Of a stretch of DNA of 64,000 nt, positions 1 to 64,000 are shown piece after piece. Within the stretch, counting starts at the first letter, position 1. The number at the start of each line of letters is the position of its first letter. Source of the stretch: Phoronis australis. Its lineage: Eukaryota; Phoronida; Phoronidae. The translations under genes were made by a program, and so were the position numbers. The notes under the pieces are model-generated. The model had not been told where the DNA came from, searched no databases, and worked only from the letters and a program-made list of their open reading frames with translations. The stretch spans positions 151,401-215,400 of the forward strand of contig NMRA01000619.1 in the NCBI GenBank assembly GCA_002633005.1. Reading direction: 5' to 3'.

Positions 1-61300
<61,300 letters not shown>

Positions 61301-62756
61301 CTGTTCAAACAAACAATAAGAATTCTAGGTTCTATTTCATAAACATTAAATGCAAAAGTGCAACAAAATGATAACCCTAACCCTAGCCATGTTAATGTGA
61401 CAGTCAGTTGTAACAGTAAAAGTTCCAAATTCTGAGAACCTGTTGATTTCACTGAATAGCAATCCGGTTATTCTGTCATTGCCTGGTTTTCCAAATCAGG
61501 CAGCATTACATCCAACTCTCACAGTGCTCATATTTCTTCACAGATTCAACAAATTCTGGTGCTCTTTGCTAAAAAACCTAGATCAAAACGAATACTATAT
61601 GGACGGAAACAGTTATCATATTTTTCAGCAAAAATTTTAAAATGAATTTCAAGACCACACTTCTTAGTGCTACATTCAATAGACCTTATGCGAAATGGTA
61701 TCAAGAGGGGCAATTCTGATATGTCCCAAAAGTTCTACTAAATACGCACCCATATTTAGGTTCCTATGCTTATCACTAATGGTTCCTTCAATAAAATCAA
61801 TTTTTTGATCATTTTGGTCATGTATCCAGAAACATTCATTAATATACAAAATAAATATAAGTCAATGATATTGATGTAATTTCCCGTTTTTTCCATTAAG
61901 TTTACATTTGTATTTTGTAACTGTAATGATACTGTTTGTGATACACAAGGCTCCTTCTAGTTAAGATAAAAGAGTCATATTTATGTATCAAGTGGAATGT
62001 GACATTTCATCACACATATTCTTACCACGTATTTTGTAATTAAAATTTTGAGACTTGGTCAAAAATAATTAAAGAAACGATGTCATAGATTATGACATAG
62101 TTACTAGAATTGGCCAGGTATCAACAAATTTAGCGATATAAAAAAGTTAGTAAAATCAAAGAAACTGTATATTTTAGGACTATTAAGAATGATCATTACT
62201 CAACAAAAACCTAACACAACCAGTCGCTATGTCCAATGTTGTATTTTACAAATACAATGAATAAGATAGTAATGGACGTTACCAACTAAAAATAAGTTGT
62301 TCACAAAGTTATAGAATGAAATAATTCGATGCTTTATCAAATACTTCTTCAAAATCGAGAATGACTTTATCTGATAAAAAATTTTGACACCAACCACCAT
62401 AACACATTCAACTGATTGTAAAGCTACACTGGTCATCACTCCACGCACATATTAATGGTCAAAAACTTTTTGACTTGCCACTCTCTTTTGTATTTTTACC
62501 AAGACATGTTCTATTTTTACACCAAATCAAAACAAGTCAAAACATGAGTTGTGCATTTGACCACTTGTATTGAGAATCAGCAATAATGCTATATCCAAAA
62601 CAATGCATTCATTTCAGATTTTTGCACCAGTGTTTTACACGATCAAAAAAAGTTAAAGTAAGCCTTCTCAAGTATGCAGCAGTGAAGCACCGTGACAAAA
62701 CTGAGTTCCCTACAAAATTCACAAAAGGTCCATAGATGAGTACGCAGAGAGTTTAA

Positions 62757-64000
62757 AGGGGAAGGCAACCTTTTTTCATGTCACTTTTAGCAAAAATATG
62801 GTTCGTTGATTATCCCAGACACATTTTTCATTTAATTACAGCTTTTCGTAATTTGATTAATTTCTCGTCCTCTATTCCGGAAGTGACGTTTTGGGAGGCA
62901 AGAGTTTCGCGCCAATTTCTTTTCATTATAGTCTGACTATGGGAGCTGTCGAGTCAGTCATTGTTCAACCTCGGTTGTGATAAGTTCGGTCATTGTTTGC
63001 TTTTGTTTACAAGTCAGTCAACATGCCATGCTGTTGCTGCGTGTCGGGATGTACTCAATATCATCTCACACGCGCTTTGGGTACCTTGCGTCACTTTCCG
63101 AAGGATGACACACTTCGCTTCACTTGGCTAGCTTGTTCATGTGAAGAACGCAGCGCTACCCGTCTACGCAACGTACAAAGCAGTGGAGGGTTACCGAGTG
63201 TGTGGCAAACATTTCCTGCCTTTAGATTACGACAGAGATATGTACGCTGAATTGATGAAGGTCCCTGTGAAACTATGCCTGAAGAATGGTACCATACCGT
63301 CACTACTGATTTCCGGCAGTGCCCCGTCGCCAACCCCGAGAAGTGCATTTTTGAAGCGAGAAGCCTCGCGAGCTGTGGCCACTATATACAGTGATTGGAG
63401 GCACTTCATCTACTGTCACCCGTGCCTCCGAACCATCCACGCAACGTACAAAGCAGTGGAGGGTTACCCACTAGTGTGTGGCAAGCATTTCCTGCCTTCA
63501 GATTACGACAGAGATATGTACGCTGAATTGATGAAGGTCCCTGCAAAACAATGCCTGAAGAAGGGTACCATACCGTCGCTTTTGATTCCCGGCAGTGCCC
63601 CGTCGCCAACCCCGAGAAAAGCATTTTTGAAGCGAGAAGCCTCGCGAGCTGTGGCCACTATATACAGTGACTTGAGGCACTCATCTACTGTCACCCGTGC
63701 CTCCGAACGTACCCCATTGCGTTTAATTCCGGGAACTAACAATGATTCGCTGCGTGCTGTTGTCTCTAGCCCAGAGCCTGTAAGCAACCCTGCAGCGATG
63801 TTGAGTAGTGGGAGAGAATACAGGCCCAGTTCGACACCCAGTTAAGAGGACAGTTTGTCATCCAATGAACAGATCGGTGAGCCTAAGTTTATTGTGGACT
63901 TGTATTGGAGCTATTTAGAAGGTGCCAGGTGTGTGGCGAGTGAGTCACAGGGTGGGATGTAAGCAGTTTGGGTGCTCAGATCACCTCCAGTGGGAGTGTG
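62757..64000 (+). mobile_element. THAP/TTAA transposon family 1, copy 3 (runs off the window)
   Basis: TTAA at 62753-62756 is followed by AGGGGAAGGCAACCTTTTTT and the family terminal sequence to GAAGTGACGTTTTGGGAGGC, then the THAP ORF in plus orientation. Orientation is opposite to copies 1, 2 and 4. The other end is beyond 64000. Confidence 0.85.
63023..63845 (+). pseudogene. THAP ORF of copy 3, frameshifted and with a 273-bp internal duplication
   Basis: It starts MPCCCCVSGCTQYHLTRALG with HFPKDDTLRFTWL, then shifts frame near 63130-63145 and continues in the 63141 frame with YRVCGKHFLPLDYDRDMYAE. The segment from ATYKAVEGY through AVATIYSD is then present a second time in frame (63167 versus 63440, offset 273 bases, 91 codons), so the Cys-x2-His half of the THAP domain occurs twice. 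A stop at 63843 ends the frame within the Ser-rich region. Confidence 0.75.

Overview
This is a stretch of animal nuclear DNA, AT-rich and intron-dominated. It looks like a marine invertebrate, because Penelope-like elements, LINEs, THAP-encoding DNA transposons, MITEs and minisatellites fill the introns of one conserved gene. I cannot name the species.

The backbone is one gene on the minus strand: an ABCC1/MRP1-type ABC transporter (multidrug resistance-associated protein) running through the window from >61300 down to <1227. Sixteen intact coding exons can be placed with GT/AG borders and matching phases. In transcript order they encode the end of the first transmembrane domain (61235-61300, 56386-56523, 51080-51226), nucleotide-binding domain 1 (49858-50009, 48657-48833, 48205-48372, 43191-43383), the regulatory linker (40938-41010, 39640-39805), the second transmembrane domain (27857-28070, 11213-11523, 6636-6835, 5987-6113, 3765-3866) and NBD2 up to the end of the LPEG...GENL block (2611-2757, 2019-2177, 1227-1393). 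The 5' exons lie right of the window. The last NBD2 exons (signature, Walker B, H-loop) lie left of it.

Three things stand out in the gene. First, the 311-bp exon that opens the central part of the second transmembrane domain has two extra upstream copies. One (17901-18211) has the same length, phase and splice sites and a single in-frame stop. The other (12722-13025) is decayed. This resembles a mutually exclusive exon cluster. Second, the exon that should carry the NBD1 Walker A motif is missing between 48833 and 49858, exactly where a truncated THAP transposon and an undetermined base (48854) lie. Third, a minisatellite in the intron after 51080 repeats the local 5' splice-site sequence many times.

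The introns are a transposon archive. Two families have TTAA target-site duplications and THAP-domain ORFs, a combination I associate with the Kolobok superfamily: family 1 at 24521-26193, 48855-49556, 62757-end and 19196-23015 (interrupted), and family 2 at 20380-22074. Family 2 sits inside a LINE RNase H domain, and that LINE sits inside a family 1 copy, giving a three-level nest. A larger TIR element (28822-32112) carries a HIRAN-like ORF and a nested element with CCCGGG ends and arrays of ACACGTGT-type palindromes. There are Penelope-like GIY-YIG fragments (38.9-39.4 kb, 45.7-46.3 kb) and other LINE pieces (3.98-4.5 kb, 37.2-37.7 kb). Two clusters of a roughly 150-bp repeat (7.06-8.66 kb and 57.25-60.4 kb) carry regularly spaced, same-strand copies of a motif matching the CTCF core consensus.

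No tRNA, rRNA or second host gene was recognised. Exon borders were set by eye from homology and splice rules. Transposon borders are approximate unless a TSD is given.
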